Assembly (NCBI GenBank): GCA_007134775.1
Contig: SLKC01000160.1
Span: 1-40,954 of the forward strand
Source: Ectothiorhodospiraceae bacterium
GTDB lineage: Bacteria > Pseudomonadota > Gammaproteobacteria > XJ16 > Halofilaceae
Length of the DNA: 40,954 bases
Direction: 5' to 3'
Under the pieces are notes generated by a model. The model was not told where the DNA came from and did not search any database. It worked only from the letters and a program-made list of their open reading frames with translations. The position numbers were made by a program, and so were the translations under genes. Positions within the stretch are counted from its first letter, which is position 1; every line of letters begins with the position of its first letter. Below, piece by piece: positions 8,420-16,014 of the stretch.

Positions 8420-10731
8420 CAGGGCCTCGTCGGCATTCGCTGTTCGCGCGTCCGGCAGTTGCCATCGTAGGGCGGTTCCGAGCCAGCAAGGAAAGGCAGC
8501 CGACGTGCATCGCTGCAGTGCTCCGGCAAGCGCCGTCCGCGCTGCGGGTCAACCCGAAACCATTCGATCGCCGCCGCCCCCGCACGCGACAGTGGAGCGG
8601 CCGGCAGAGGCTGCATCATATCGGCCCAGACATGGAGCGCGCCAGCGCTGCCCGACAGTCCGGCCGGTAGCGCATCGTCACGGCCGATCCACGCCGTCGC
8701 GACATGACGCCCATCGTAGCCGGCGAACCAGGAATCGCGCAGATCGTTGGTCGTGCCGGTCTTGCCGGCGATGCCACGATCGGCGAAGGGCCCGGCAAGC
8801 GCCTGCGCCGTGCCACTGCGCACTGTCTCGCGCAACGCCTCGTTGACCAGGAACACGGCTCCCGACGGCGCCGCCGGGCGAACGCGCAAGGTATGCCGGG
8901 TCAGCGGCTGCCCCCTCGTGTCGTGGACCTCGGCAATGCTCGACAGCGGTGCATCGAAGCCGCCTGCGGCGAGGGTCTGGTACATCGCCGTCATCTCCAG
9001 CGGCGTACGCCCAAAGGCGCCCAAAAGATCGGCGGGATGGAGCCCATGGCTGGGACGACCACCGAGGTCGTCGAGCGCCGCCTCGACGGTCTCCAGGCCC
9101 AGTGTCATGCCCAGGCGCGCAGAAGCGGCATTGCGCGACTGCGCGAGGGCGTCGATCAAGGGCAGCTCGCCGAGGAAGTGGCCGTCGAAATTGCGCGGTT
9201 GCCAGCTCTCGCCACCCCCGAGGTCGAGTGTGAACGGGCGGTCATCGAGCTGTGTCGCGAGGGTGTAGCGCTCCGGCTGCGCAAGCGCGGCGAGATAGAC
9301 GGCCGGTTTGGCCAGCGAACCGACCTGGCGACGCGCGTCGAGCGCCCGGTTGAAGCCGGCGGAACGCACGGAGCGCCCGCCGACGACGGCCGTCACGGCA
9401 CCGGTGTGCGCATCGGCGATCACGGCGGCCGCCTGCAGATCGCCGTCGGGGTCGAGTTCGGCGAGGCGTCCTTCGATGGCCTCCTCCGCGGCGGCCTGGG
9501 CGCGTGGATCGAGGTGGGTATAGACGCGAAGCCCGTCGCCGCGCAGATCGCTCTCGTCGTAGTGCAACCCGAGCTGGCGGCGGACCAGATCGGCGTAGGC
9601 GGGATAGCCGCGCAGCCGCACGCGCTCGCGCGGAACGACATCCAGGGGGCGTTCGCTCGCCGCCCGCGCGGCGGCCGCGTCGATGGCGCCGGTCTCGGCC
9701 AGGGATTGCAGCACGACGTCGCGGCGCTGGCGTGCACGCTCGGGATAGGCGCGCGCATCATAATAGCTGGGGCCGCGGATGAGTCCCACGAGCAGTGCGA
9801 TCTCGTGCAGTTCGAGTTCGTCCAGGGGGCGATTAAACCAATAACGCGCCCCCAGGCCAAAGCCGTTGATCGAGCGTGGTCCGTCCTGGCCCAGATAGAC
9901 CTCGTTGAGATAGGCCTCCAGGATTTCCGCCTTGTCGAAACGCCACTCCAGCGACAGCGCCATCAGCGCCTCGTCGAACTTGCGGCGCAGTGTCTGTTCC
10001 CCCGTGAGAAAGAAGTTCTTCGCCAGTTGCTGGGTGAGCGTACTGCCGCCCTGAACGGTGGCGCCGGCGCGGATGTTGGCAATCGCAGCGCGCAGGATCG
10101 CGGTGGGCCGGATGCCGTGGTGGTCGTGGAACGTCCGGTCTTCGATCGCCAGCAGGGCATCGATGAGGCGCCCGGGCGCATCCTCGAGGGCGATCAGTTC
10201 GCGATCCTCGGCGCGCCCCGGGAAGATGCTGGCGATGCGCTCGGGCTCGATACGCGCCAGGGTCGCCGCGCCGTCGCCATCGCGCACCTCGGCGACGCGC
10301 TCCCCGGCGAAGCGCACCTCGATGCGGCGTGCGGGGTCACCCCCGTCCGCGGCCTCGAAAGCCCGCGTGCGGATGCGGAAGGTGTCACCACTGCGCGCGA
10401 ACTGCCCGACCGCCGTCGGCACTTCGACGGGCCGATAGCCCACGGCGGCGAGGTGATCGGCGAGCACGCCCGGGGACAGATCGCGCCCGCGGTAGAGATC
10501 CAGCGGCTGGCTGTAGACGCGCGCCGGCAGCCGCCACTGGGTCTGGTCGAAATCGGAACGGACCCGATGGTCCAGGATGAGGAAGGCAGCGCCGACATAG
10601 GCGCAGAGCGCACCCGCTGCCAGCAATCCGAGCGCACGACGCCATCGGCGCCCGCCACTACCGCGGCGGGCGCCCGTTCGACGCTTGCGGGGAGATGCTC
10701 GTCGGGCCACAGCGACCGGATCGTGCCACAA
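8419..10731 (-). CDS. mrcB: bifunctional peptidoglycan synthase PBP1b
   Basis: 770-residue class A penicillin-binding protein: polymerises lipid II and cross-links the glycan. Short basic cytoplasmic tail, one membrane segment (about 33-53), UB2H-like domain (about 60-150), GT51 transglycosylase with catalytic E197 in AIEDRTFHDHHGI and GGSTLTQQLAKNFF, then transpeptidase with S472 in GSLAK, SRN at 532-534 and KTGT at 657-660. All catalytic motifs are intact. The start is uncertain: TTG at 10731 gives the longest form, GTG at 10710 is an alternative, and neither has a good ribosome-binding site. It heads the minus-strand operon ending in the Popeye-like gene. The hsp20 gene lies 90 nt upstream on the same strand, so heat-induced read-through is possible. 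Confidence 0.93.
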   Translation of the reverse strand: MWHDPVAVARRASPRKRRTGARRGSGGRRWRRALGLLAAGALCAYVGAAFLILDHRVRSDFDQTQWRLPARVYSQPLDLYRGRDLSPGVLADHLAAVGYRPVEVPTAVGQFARSGDTFRIRTRAFEAADGGDPARRIEVRFAGERVAEVRDGDGAATLARIEPERIASIFPGRAEDRELIALEDAPGRLIDALLAIEDRTFHDHHGIRPTAILRAAIANIRAGATVQGGSTLTQQLAKNFFLTGEQTLRRKFDEALMALSLEWRFDKAEILEAYLNEVYLGQDGPRSINGFGLGARYWFNRPLDELELHEIALLVGLIRGPSYYDARAYPERARQRRDVVLQSLAETGAIDAAAARAASERPLDVVPRERVRLRGYPAYADLVRRQLGLHYDESDLRGDGLRVYTHLDPRAQAAAEEAIEGRLAELDPDGDLQAAAVIADAHTGAVTAVVGGRSVRSAGFNRALDARRQVGSLAKPAVYLAALAQPERYTLATQLDDRPFTLDLGGGESWQPRNFDGHFLGELPLIDALAQSRNAASARLGMTLGLETVEAALDDLGGRPSHGLHPADLLGAFGRTPLEMTAMYQTLAAGGFDAPLSSIAEVHDTRGQPLTRHTLRVRPAAPSGAVFLVNEALRETVRSGTAQALAGPFADRGIAGKTGTTNDLRDSWFAGYDGRHVATAWIGRDDALPAGLSGSAGALHVWADMMQPLPAAPLSRAGAAAIEWFRVDPQRGRRLPEHCSDARRLPFLAGSEPPYDGNCRTREQRMPTRP

Positions 10732-10755
10732 ATCACTGATCGCGACGAGCGCAGC

Positions 10756-10802
10756 CCACCCGAACGCTCCACCGGTCGACAGGGCAGCGGATCGTCGGGT
10801 GG
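10756..10802. repeat. 8-bp inverted repeat between hsp20 and mrcB
   Basis: CCACCCGA at 10756-10763 pairs with TCGGGTGG at 10795-10802, with a 31-nt loop. No T-tract follows on the minus strand. It could form a weak 3' structure for hsp20. Confidence 0.3.
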
Positions 10803-10821
10803 TCGCGACGGATGCTGCAGA

Positions 10822-11376
10822 TCAACCGATCTCGATGCGCCGGGTGTTGCGCCGCGCCTCCTCGGTCTTCGGCAGACGGATCTTGAGGACACCGTCGGCG
10901 AAACGGGCACTGATGTCATCGGCCTGGACATTATCCGGCACGCGGAACTGACGCCGGAAATAGCCGTGGCTGCGCTCACTGAGATAGTAGCCCCGGCGCT
11001 CGTCCTCGCGCTCGTCCGTACGCTCGCCCGCGATGCTCAGGATCCCGTCACTATAGTCCACGGTGACGTCCTCGCGCTTGAGACCGGGCAGATCGATCTC
11101 GATCTCATAGTCCTCAGTGGTCTCACTGAAATCGGTCTGTCCGAAGTTGGACTGCCAGAGACCGCTGGACTCGAGCAGTGCAAACGGATCGCGCACCGCC
11201 CAAGGGTCGCCACCGACGAGTTCGCCGGTGCGCGCCTCGTGGTCGCCGCCGCGCTTCATGAACCGATCGAATAGGTGATTGATCTCACGCCGCAATGACG
11301 CAACCGGCCCGGCGCCGCGGACAGGGACCTCTCCGCGCCGCTCGGGCGCCCGTTCTACGGATTGGTCATCTTTCAT
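10822..11376 (-). CDS. Hsp20/alpha-crystallin small heat-shock protein
   Basis: 184-residue ATP-independent chaperone that holds unfolding proteins. Variable N-terminal arm (about 1-75), alpha-crystallin domain (about 76-170: EDYEIEIDLPGLKREDVTV, LSIAGER, FRRQFRVPDNV, ADGVLKIRLPK), and a C-terminal I-x-I anchor (IEI). The chosen ATG at 11376 has a GGAGG about 9 nt upstream; the open frame extends 126 nt further, but that part contains the promoter and is not coding-like. A near-consensus sigma-32 promoter lies about 50 nt upstream, which is direct sequence support for heat-shock control. The gene is divergent from ectABC. Confidence 0.93.
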   Translation of the reverse strand: MKDDQSVERAPERRGEVPVRGAGPVASLRREINHLFDRFMKRGGDHEARTGELVGGDPWAVRDPFALLESSGLWQSNFGQTDFSETTEDYEIEIDLPGLKREDVTVDYSDGILSIAGERTDEREDERRGYYLSERSHGYFRRQFRVPDNVQADDISARFADGVLKIRLPKTEEARRNTRRIEIG

Positions 11377-11417
11377 TGGATACGCCTCCCTGGGTGCTGC
11401 AGTCAACGACTCCCTTT

Positions 11418-11452
11418 CCCTCTGATATGGGAAAATGCAAGCGTTTTCAAGG
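11418..11452 (-). promoter_or_regulatory. sigma-32 (RpoH) promoter of hsp20
   Basis: On the minus strand TTGAAA (11450 to 11445) and CCCATAT (11431 to 11425) are separated by 13 nt, matching the sigma-32 consensus of CTTGAAA, 13-15 nt, then CCCATnT; only the leading C of the extended -35 is displaced (CCTTGAAA). Predicted transcription start near 11418, giving a leader of about 40 nt before the hsp20 ATG. Confidence 0.85.
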
Positions 11453-11516
11453 CACGAAGCGCCCGACGCATTCCATGCTTTTATCTCCGGACTCAAGCAC
11501 ACAATATCCTCTTAAC

Positions 11517-11551
11517 TTGACTTTCTGAAGATGATCGCTATAATTCTTACC
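11517..11551 (+). promoter_or_regulatory. sigma-70 promoter of ectABC
   Basis: TTGACT (11517-11522) and a perfect TATAAT (11539-11544) with a 16-nt spacer. Start predicted near 11551, leaving a long leader of about 168 nt before ectA. In other halophiles ectA promoters are osmotically induced; how this one responds is not visible. It lies 65 bp from the -35 of the divergent heat-shock promoter. Confidence 0.8.
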
Positions 11552-11718
11552 CAATCTCATGACGATCCAATGCCGTCATCGACAGCACAATCGAACCAGA
11601 CAGCATCGCCTGCACGCCCGGCCGGTCACGGCTTGTTTCCAGTCTGCCCGTCCCGCTTCGCACGCCCGGCGTGCCCACCCCGAATCGCCGATCATTCCAA
11701 TGGAGGTATTCTGCGGCC

Positions 11719-12327
11719 ATGAAGGTCGAATCCGCTGTACTGCAACACACAGACGCCCCCCGGCTCACCGTCGCGACGGGGAGTGATTCGCAAACCAGCG
11801 AGGGAAGCTCCGCCCGCCGCGGGCGCAAGCCACGCCGCGAGATCGGCTATCGCTTCCGCCACCCGGATGTCGACGATGGCCAGGCCATCTGGGAGCTGGT
11901 CAAGGAGACGGGCGTCCTCGACATCAACTCGGCCTATAGCTACATCATGCTGGGCGAGTACTTCTCCGAGACCTGCCTGATCGCCGAGCACAAGGGCCGC
12001 ATGGTCGGCTTCGTCTCCGGCTTCATCCCGCAGCAGCAGCCCGACACGCTGTTCATCTGGCAGGTCGCGGTCGCCGGCAGCGAACGCGGCCGGGGTCTCG
12101 CCAAGACGCTGGTGATGAAGGTCCTGGAACAGCCCGCCTGCGCCGATCTCCACTATCTCGAATGCACCGTGACCCCCTCGAACAAGCCCTCGAAGCGGCT
12201 GTTCGGCAGCATCGCCCGCGAGCTCGGCACCGAACTCCGCATCAAGGAGGGTTTCGAGGGCGAACTCTTCCCCGAGGACGACCACGAAGGCGAGCGCCTC
12301 TTCCGTATCGGCCCCTTCAACACCTGA
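11719..12327 (+). CDS. ectA: L-2,4-diaminobutyrate N-acetyltransferase
   Basis: GNAT enzyme that acetylates 2,4-diaminobutyrate to N-gamma-acetyl-DAB, the second step of ectoine synthesis. 202 residues. A disordered N-terminal extension (about 1-40) precedes the GNAT core: YRFRHPDVDDGQAIWELV, SYIMLGEYFSETCLIAE, then the acetyl-CoA loop VAGSERGRGLAKTLV near residue 120 and TVTPSNKPSKRLF. The ATG at 11719 has TGGAGGT with a rather long 12-nt spacing. First gene of ectABC, driven by the strong promoter at 11517-11551. No ectR, ask_ect or ectD is adjacent, so there is no sign here of 5-hydroxyectoine synthesis. Confidence 0.94.
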   Translation: MKVESAVLQHTDAPRLTVATGSDSQTSEGSSARRGRKPRREIGYRFRHPDVDDGQAIWELVKETGVLDINSAYSYIMLGEYFSETCLIAEHKGRMVGFVSGFIPQQQPDTLFIWQVAVAGSERGRGLAKTLVMKVLEQPACADLHYLECTVTPSNKPSKRLFGSIARELGTELRIKEGFEGELFPEDDHEGERLFRIGPFNT

Positions 12328-12354
12328 CCGGCCATTTCGCGGTGACCGGCCGCC

Positions 12355-12376
12355 GGCGGGATGTGCGCATCCCGCC
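12355..12376. repeat. hairpin between ectA and ectB
   Basis: GGCGGGATG (12355-12363) pairs perfectly with CATCCCGCC (12368-12376) around TGCG: 9 bp, 28 nt after the ectA stop and 81 nt before ectB. A 5-bp hairpin (CGGGC/GCCCG, 12377-12393) follows directly. No T-run. It may protect the ectA 3' end or set relative expression of ectA and ectB. Confidence 0.55.
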
Positions 12377-12457
12377 CGGGCGGTTTGTGCCCGCCGATCC
12401 ACAACCATCCGTGCAGTAACGATTCAGCCAGACCCAAAACCATGGGGATCCATAACC

Positions 12458-13759
12458 ATGCATGAAGCAAGCGACAACACCAGCCTCGAGACCATCGAAA
12501 ACCACGAATCCAGCGTGCGCAGCTACAGCCGCGCTTTTCCCGCGGTCTTCACCCGCGCACGCGGTCACGTCATCGAGGACGAACACGGCCACGAGTACAT
12601 CGACTTCTTCGCCGGCGCCGGGGCGCTCAACTACGGCCACAACGACCCGCAGATGAAGGCCTGCCTGCTCGAGTACATCGAGGGCGACGGCATCACCCAT
12701 AGCCTGGACATGGCCACGCAGGCGCGCTCGCGCTTCCTGCAGCGCTTTCGCGAGGTCATCCTCGAACCGCGCGGGCTCGACTACCGCGTGATGTTCCCCG
12801 GGCCGACGGGGACAAACGCCGTCGAGGCGGCGCTGAAGATCGCGCGCAAGGTCACGGGGCGGCCCACCGTGATGTCGTTCACCAACGCCTTCCACGGCAT
12901 GACCCTCGGATCGCTGGCGGTCTCGGGCAATGCGGCGAAGCGCGCCGGCGCGGGCACGAGCCTCGACGATTCGGTGTTCATCCCATTCAATCACGTCTTC
13001 GGCGAAGACGGTGACTCGCTCGACTTTCTGGAGACAATGATCACCAGCGCCGGCAGCGGCGTCGACCATCCGGCTGCCGTGATCGTCGAGACCGTCCAGG
13101 GCGAGGGCGGGATCAATACCGCCGACATCGAGTGGCTGCAGCGCCTGGAGAAGATCTGCCGGGACCAGGACATCCTGCTCATCGTCGATGATGTGCAGGC
13201 GGGCTGCGGTCGTACCGGGCCCTTCTTCAGCTTCGAGGCCGCCGGCATTGCGCCCGACATCGTCTGCCTGTCGAAGTCGATCAGCGGCTACGGCCTGCCG
13301 CTGGCGCTGACCCTCATTCGGCCCGAGCATGACTGTCTCAGCCCAGGCGAGCATAATGGCACCTTCCGCGGCCACAACCCCGCTCTGCTCACTGCGACCG
13401 CCGCGCTCGACTACTGGGAGACGGACGAGCTGCAGCGCGATACCGAGCGCAAGGGCGTGATCGTTGGCCAGGCCCTCGCCGACCTCGCCGCCAGCCACCC
13501 GGTGCTCGGCGCCGAAGTGCGCGGCCGTGGCCTGATGCAGGGGCTCGCTGTGGAGCCGGACGGTCTCTCCGAGGCCATCTGTGCGCGGGCCTTCGAGCAG
13601 GGCCTGATCGTCGAGACCTCAGGACCCCGCGACGAGGTCGTGAAGCTCCTGCCCCCACTGACGATCGACGAGGCGGGCCTGCGCCGCGGCCTGGATCGCT
13701 TGCACAAAGCGGTCGCAGCGGCCGTCGCCGAATACCGACCGACCGAGAATGCAGCGTGA
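12458..13759 (+). CDS. ectB: L-2,4-diaminobutyrate transaminase
   Basis: Class III PLP aminotransferase: converts aspartate-semialdehyde to 2,4-diaminobutyrate with glutamate as amino donor, the first committed ectoine step. The 433 residues match EctB. Features in order: N-terminal ESSVRSYSRAFP, DFFAGAGALNYGHN, GPTGTNAVEAALKIAR, ETVQGEGGIN, DDVQAGCGRTG and the PLP lysine K273 in LSKSISGYG. The ATG at 12458 has no strong Shine-Dalgarno (GGGGATCC upstream). It is 130 nt after ectA, an unusually wide gap for this cluster, containing hairpins. Confidence 0.95.
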   Translation: MHEASDNTSLETIENHESSVRSYSRAFPAVFTRARGHVIEDEHGHEYIDFFAGAGALNYGHNDPQMKACLLEYIEGDGITHSLDMATQARSRFLQRFREVILEPRGLDYRVMFPGPTGTNAVEAALKIARKVTGRPTVMSFTNAFHGMTLGSLAVSGNAAKRAGAGTSLDDSVFIPFNHVFGEDGDSLDFLETMITSAGSGVDHPAAVIVETVQGEGGINTADIEWLQRLEKICRDQDILLIVDDVQAGCGRTGPFFSFEAAGIAPDIVCLSKSISGYGLPLALTLIRPEHDCLSPGEHNGTFRGHNPALLTATAALDYWETDELQRDTERKGVIVGQALADLAASHPVLGAEVRGRGLMQGLAVEPDGLSEAICARAFEQGLIVETSGPRDEVVKLLPPLTIDEAGLRRGLDRLHKAVAAAVAEYRPTENAA

Positions 13760-13790
13760 GCTGCCGTCGCAACCGAGGAGAGCAACAACA

Positions 13791-14177
13791 ATGATCGTCA
13801 AGCATCTCAACGACATCATCGGCACGGACGCCGATGTCCGCGGCCCGACCTTTGCCAGCCGCCGACTCCTGCTGGCACGCGATGGACTCGGCTACTCGCT
13901 GCACGACACCCTGCTTCATGCCGGTGAAGAGACCTACATCTGGTACGCCAACCACCTGGAATCGGTCTACTGCATCGAGGGCACCGGCGAGATCGAGGAC
14001 CTGGACAACGGTGTAACCCACCCGATCAGCCCCGGCACGCTCTATGTGCTCGACGGCCACGAGAAGCACTATTTGCGCGCCTTTTCCGACCTGCGCTGCG
14101 TGTGCGTGTTCACGCCTGCGTTGACCGGTGAGGAAGTCCACGATGAGCAGGGGACGTATCCACCACCGACGGGCTGA
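13791..14177 (+). CDS. ectC: L-ectoine synthase
   Basis: Cupin enzyme that cyclises N-gamma-acetyl-2,4-diaminobutyrate to ectoine using an active-site metal. The 128 residues are the usual length. MIVKHLNDIIGTDADV is the typical start, and the cupin barrel runs through AGEETYIWYANHLESVYCIEGTGE to LYVLDGHEKHYLRA, which carries the metal-binding Glu, Tyr and His of the family. The ATG at 13791 has GAGGAG about 10 nt upstream; the frame is open 42 nt more, overlapping ectB, but that part is not EctC-like. It ends the ectABC operon, 31 nt after ectB. Confidence 0.95.
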   Translation: MIVKHLNDIIGTDADVRGPTFASRRLLLARDGLGYSLHDTLLHAGEETYIWYANHLESVYCIEGTGEIEDLDNGVTHPISPGTLYVLDGHEKHYLRAFSDLRCVCVFTPALTGEEVHDEQGTYPPPTG

Positions 14178-14253
14178 ATGCAGCCTCCTGGCGGTCTGTA
14201 ATGCAGACGCTGCCCTGTTAAGGTGAGCGCTTGGCCCGTTCGCGGAGGCCGCC

Positions 14254-14979
14254 ATGCGGATCCTCGTCCTGCAGCACCACGACGCCGAGCATCCCGGCAT
14301 CTTCCGTGACTTCCTCGCGGAGGACGGGATCGACTGGGAGGTCGCCCTGCTCCACCAGGGCGACCCGCTACCCGACCCGGTCGACTACGATGCCGTTTGG
14401 GCGATGGGCGGTCCGATGGATGTCTGGGAACAGACGCGCTTCCCCTGGCTGGCGCCGGAGAAGCGCTTTATCCATGCGGCGGTCTACGAGCACCGACTGC
14501 CGTTCCTCGGCTGCTGCCTCGGCCACCAACTGCTGGCCGAGGCGGCGGGCGGGGAGTGCCGACCGCTCGCCGCGCCGGAGATCGGGATGCTCGAGGTCGA
14601 GCTGACCGAGGACGGCACGCGCGATCCGCTACTCGCGGGACTGGCCTCACCGCTGCGGGTATTGCAGTGGCACGGCACCGAAGTCACCCGTATACCACCC
14701 AACGCGACCGTACTCGCCCACTCCGCCGCCTCGCCCGTGCAGGCGTTCCGCATCGCCGGCCATGCGGCCTGGGGGCTGCAGTTCCACGCCGAGGTAACCG
14801 CGGACATGATCGACGAATGGGGCGAGATTGCCGAGTATGCGGCCGCCCTGCGCCGCGCCCACGGCAGCGAGGCGCTGCCGGCGCTGCGCGCTGACCTCGT
14901 GCGCGAACTCCCGGTGCTCCAGCGCGAGGCCCGCTCGATCTATGACCGTTTCATGGAGGCCGTAGCCGACACCAGCTGA
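14254..14979 (+). CDS. class I glutamine amidotransferase-like protein
   Basis: Stand-alone GATase1 domain protein, 241 residues, of the GuaA-amidotransferase-like family; releases ammonia from a glutamine-like substrate, acceptor unknown. The triad is complete: C88 in GCCLGHQ (nucleophile elbow G-x-C-x-G), H178 and E180 in LQFHAEV. The oxyanion-type MGGPMDVWE is at about 51-59. Some stand-alone members degrade gamma-glutamyl compounds, so a role in gamma-glutamyl-polyamine or peptide turnover is possible but not shown. ATG at 14254 with a GGAGG upstream. It lies 76 nt after ectC with no obvious terminator between, so read-through from ectABC cannot be excluded. Confidence 0.87.
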   Translation: MRILVLQHHDAEHPGIFRDFLAEDGIDWEVALLHQGDPLPDPVDYDAVWAMGGPMDVWEQTRFPWLAPEKRFIHAAVYEHRLPFLGCCLGHQLLAEAAGGECRPLAAPEIGMLEVELTEDGTRDPLLAGLASPLRVLQWHGTEVTRIPPNATVLAHSAASPVQAFRIAGHAAWGLQFHAEVTADMIDEWGEIAEYAAALRRAHGSEALPALRADLVRELPVLQREARSIYDRFMEAVADTS

Positions 14980-15106
14980 GGCCACGACCGCCACCGCAGA
15001 GGGCCTGATCGTCCCTGCCGTTGGGCATCCCGACGCCCGTGCGGCCGCCATGGGCCAGCGCGCAACCACCTACCCAGGCGGACTGCCCCGATCGCCCCAG
15101 GCGCAT

Positions 15107-15955
15107 TCAGCCAAGGCTGATGAGCACGATCGCGAGCAACGCGAGGACGAGCCCCGCGATCTGTGGGCCGGTGAAGCGCTCGGCGATCAGTGCGCGCGCG
15201 AGCAGCACGGTCACCGCGGGCGACATGGCACTGATCACCGCAGCAATACTGACCAAACCGAGCCAGGCGGAATAGATAAAGGCGAGGGTCCCGAGCACAC
15301 CGACGACACTGACCGCCGCGACGGCAGGCAGATCGACCCACGCCACCCGGGGAAACTGGCGCAGGCCGACCAATGCCAGGCCGATCACCGCGAGGGACCC
15401 GATCTGGAGTGTGAGAACGGGCCAGGCACCGCTGCTGAATTCGGCGCGGCTGAGGGTAAGGAACATCGCAGCAAACATCACGCCCGCGCCCAGCCCCTCC
15501 CACAAGCCGGCGGCGGTGCGACGGGTGCCCTTCTGCGCCTCGGGCGAACCACTGCTGACCAGCCAGATCGAGACGATGCCGACAAGCAGGCCGGTGAGCA
15601 CGATCGGTCCCGGTTGCTCCCCCAGCGCAAGACCGACCACGACCGGGATGCCGGCCGCTCCAACCGAGCTCACCGGCGAGACCACGCCGAAGCGCCCGAC
15701 CCGGAAGCCGCGCAGCAGCAGCAGGATGCCGAACGTGGCCGCCACGCCGGCCACTGCACCCCAGATCAGGTCCACCGCGGTCACCCGCTCAACGGGTAGC
15801 AACGGCAACAAACCCAGGGTCACGACCAAGCCCACGGGCGTACCGATGGCGAGCAGATCGAGGATGCGCAGGCGTCGGCTGAGGACGCCGGAGAGATAGT
15901 CCGAGATCCCGAAGGCCAGCGCGGAGGCGAGCGCCAGCGCAACCGTCAGACTCAT
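15107..15955 (-). CDS. EamA-family (DMT) membrane transporter
   Basis: 282-residue integral membrane protein with about ten hydrophobic segments forming two five-helix EamA repeats, one per half. The first half has SALAFGISDYLSGVLSRR; the second starts near LWEGLGAGVMFAAMFLTLSR and carries the typical AVISAMSPAVTVLLARALIAERFTG-type ending in shortened form. Substrates of this superfamily are small metabolites such as amino acids and cannot be assigned here. The ATG at 15955 follows GGAG. It converges with the amidotransferase gene and lies upstream of guaA only by position (guaA is 59 nt further up the same strand), so it may be transcribed after guaBA. Confidence 0.88.
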   Translation of the reverse strand: MSLTVALALASALAFGISDYLSGVLSRRLRILDLLAIGTPVGLVVTLGLLPLLPVERVTAVDLIWGAVAGVAATFGILLLLRGFRVGRFGVVSPVSSVGAAGIPVVVGLALGEQPGPIVLTGLLVGIVSIWLVSSGSPEAQKGTRRTAAGLWEGLGAGVMFAAMFLTLSRAEFSSGAWPVLTLQIGSLAVIGLALVGLRQFPRVAWVDLPAVAAVSVVGVLGTLAFIYSAWLGLVSIAAVISAMSPAVTVLLARALIAERFTGPQIAGLVLALLAIVLISLG

Positions 15956-16014
15956 ATTCGCTCCAGCAGGGATGAGAACCGGCCCGGTCCTCGGGCGAGA
16001 GGGGCGTTAGCGCG

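Larger units (their letters stand above)
11377..11718. other. 342-nt divergent spacer hsp20-ectA
   Basis: AT-richer than its surroundings in the middle (about 11470-11560). It holds the two outward-facing promoters listed separately, the short hsp20 leader and the long ectA leader. In the ectA leader, a 50-codon frame starting at ATG 11570 runs to a TGA that overlaps the ectA ATG (ATGA, 11719-11722); it lacks a good ribosome-binding site. No other gene is visible. Confidence 0.7.

Noticed and set aside
8704-11274. 856-codon open frame antisense to mrcB and hsp20
   Set aside because: An effect of high GC content: it mirrors two genes with intact catalytic motifs and has no recognisable domains.
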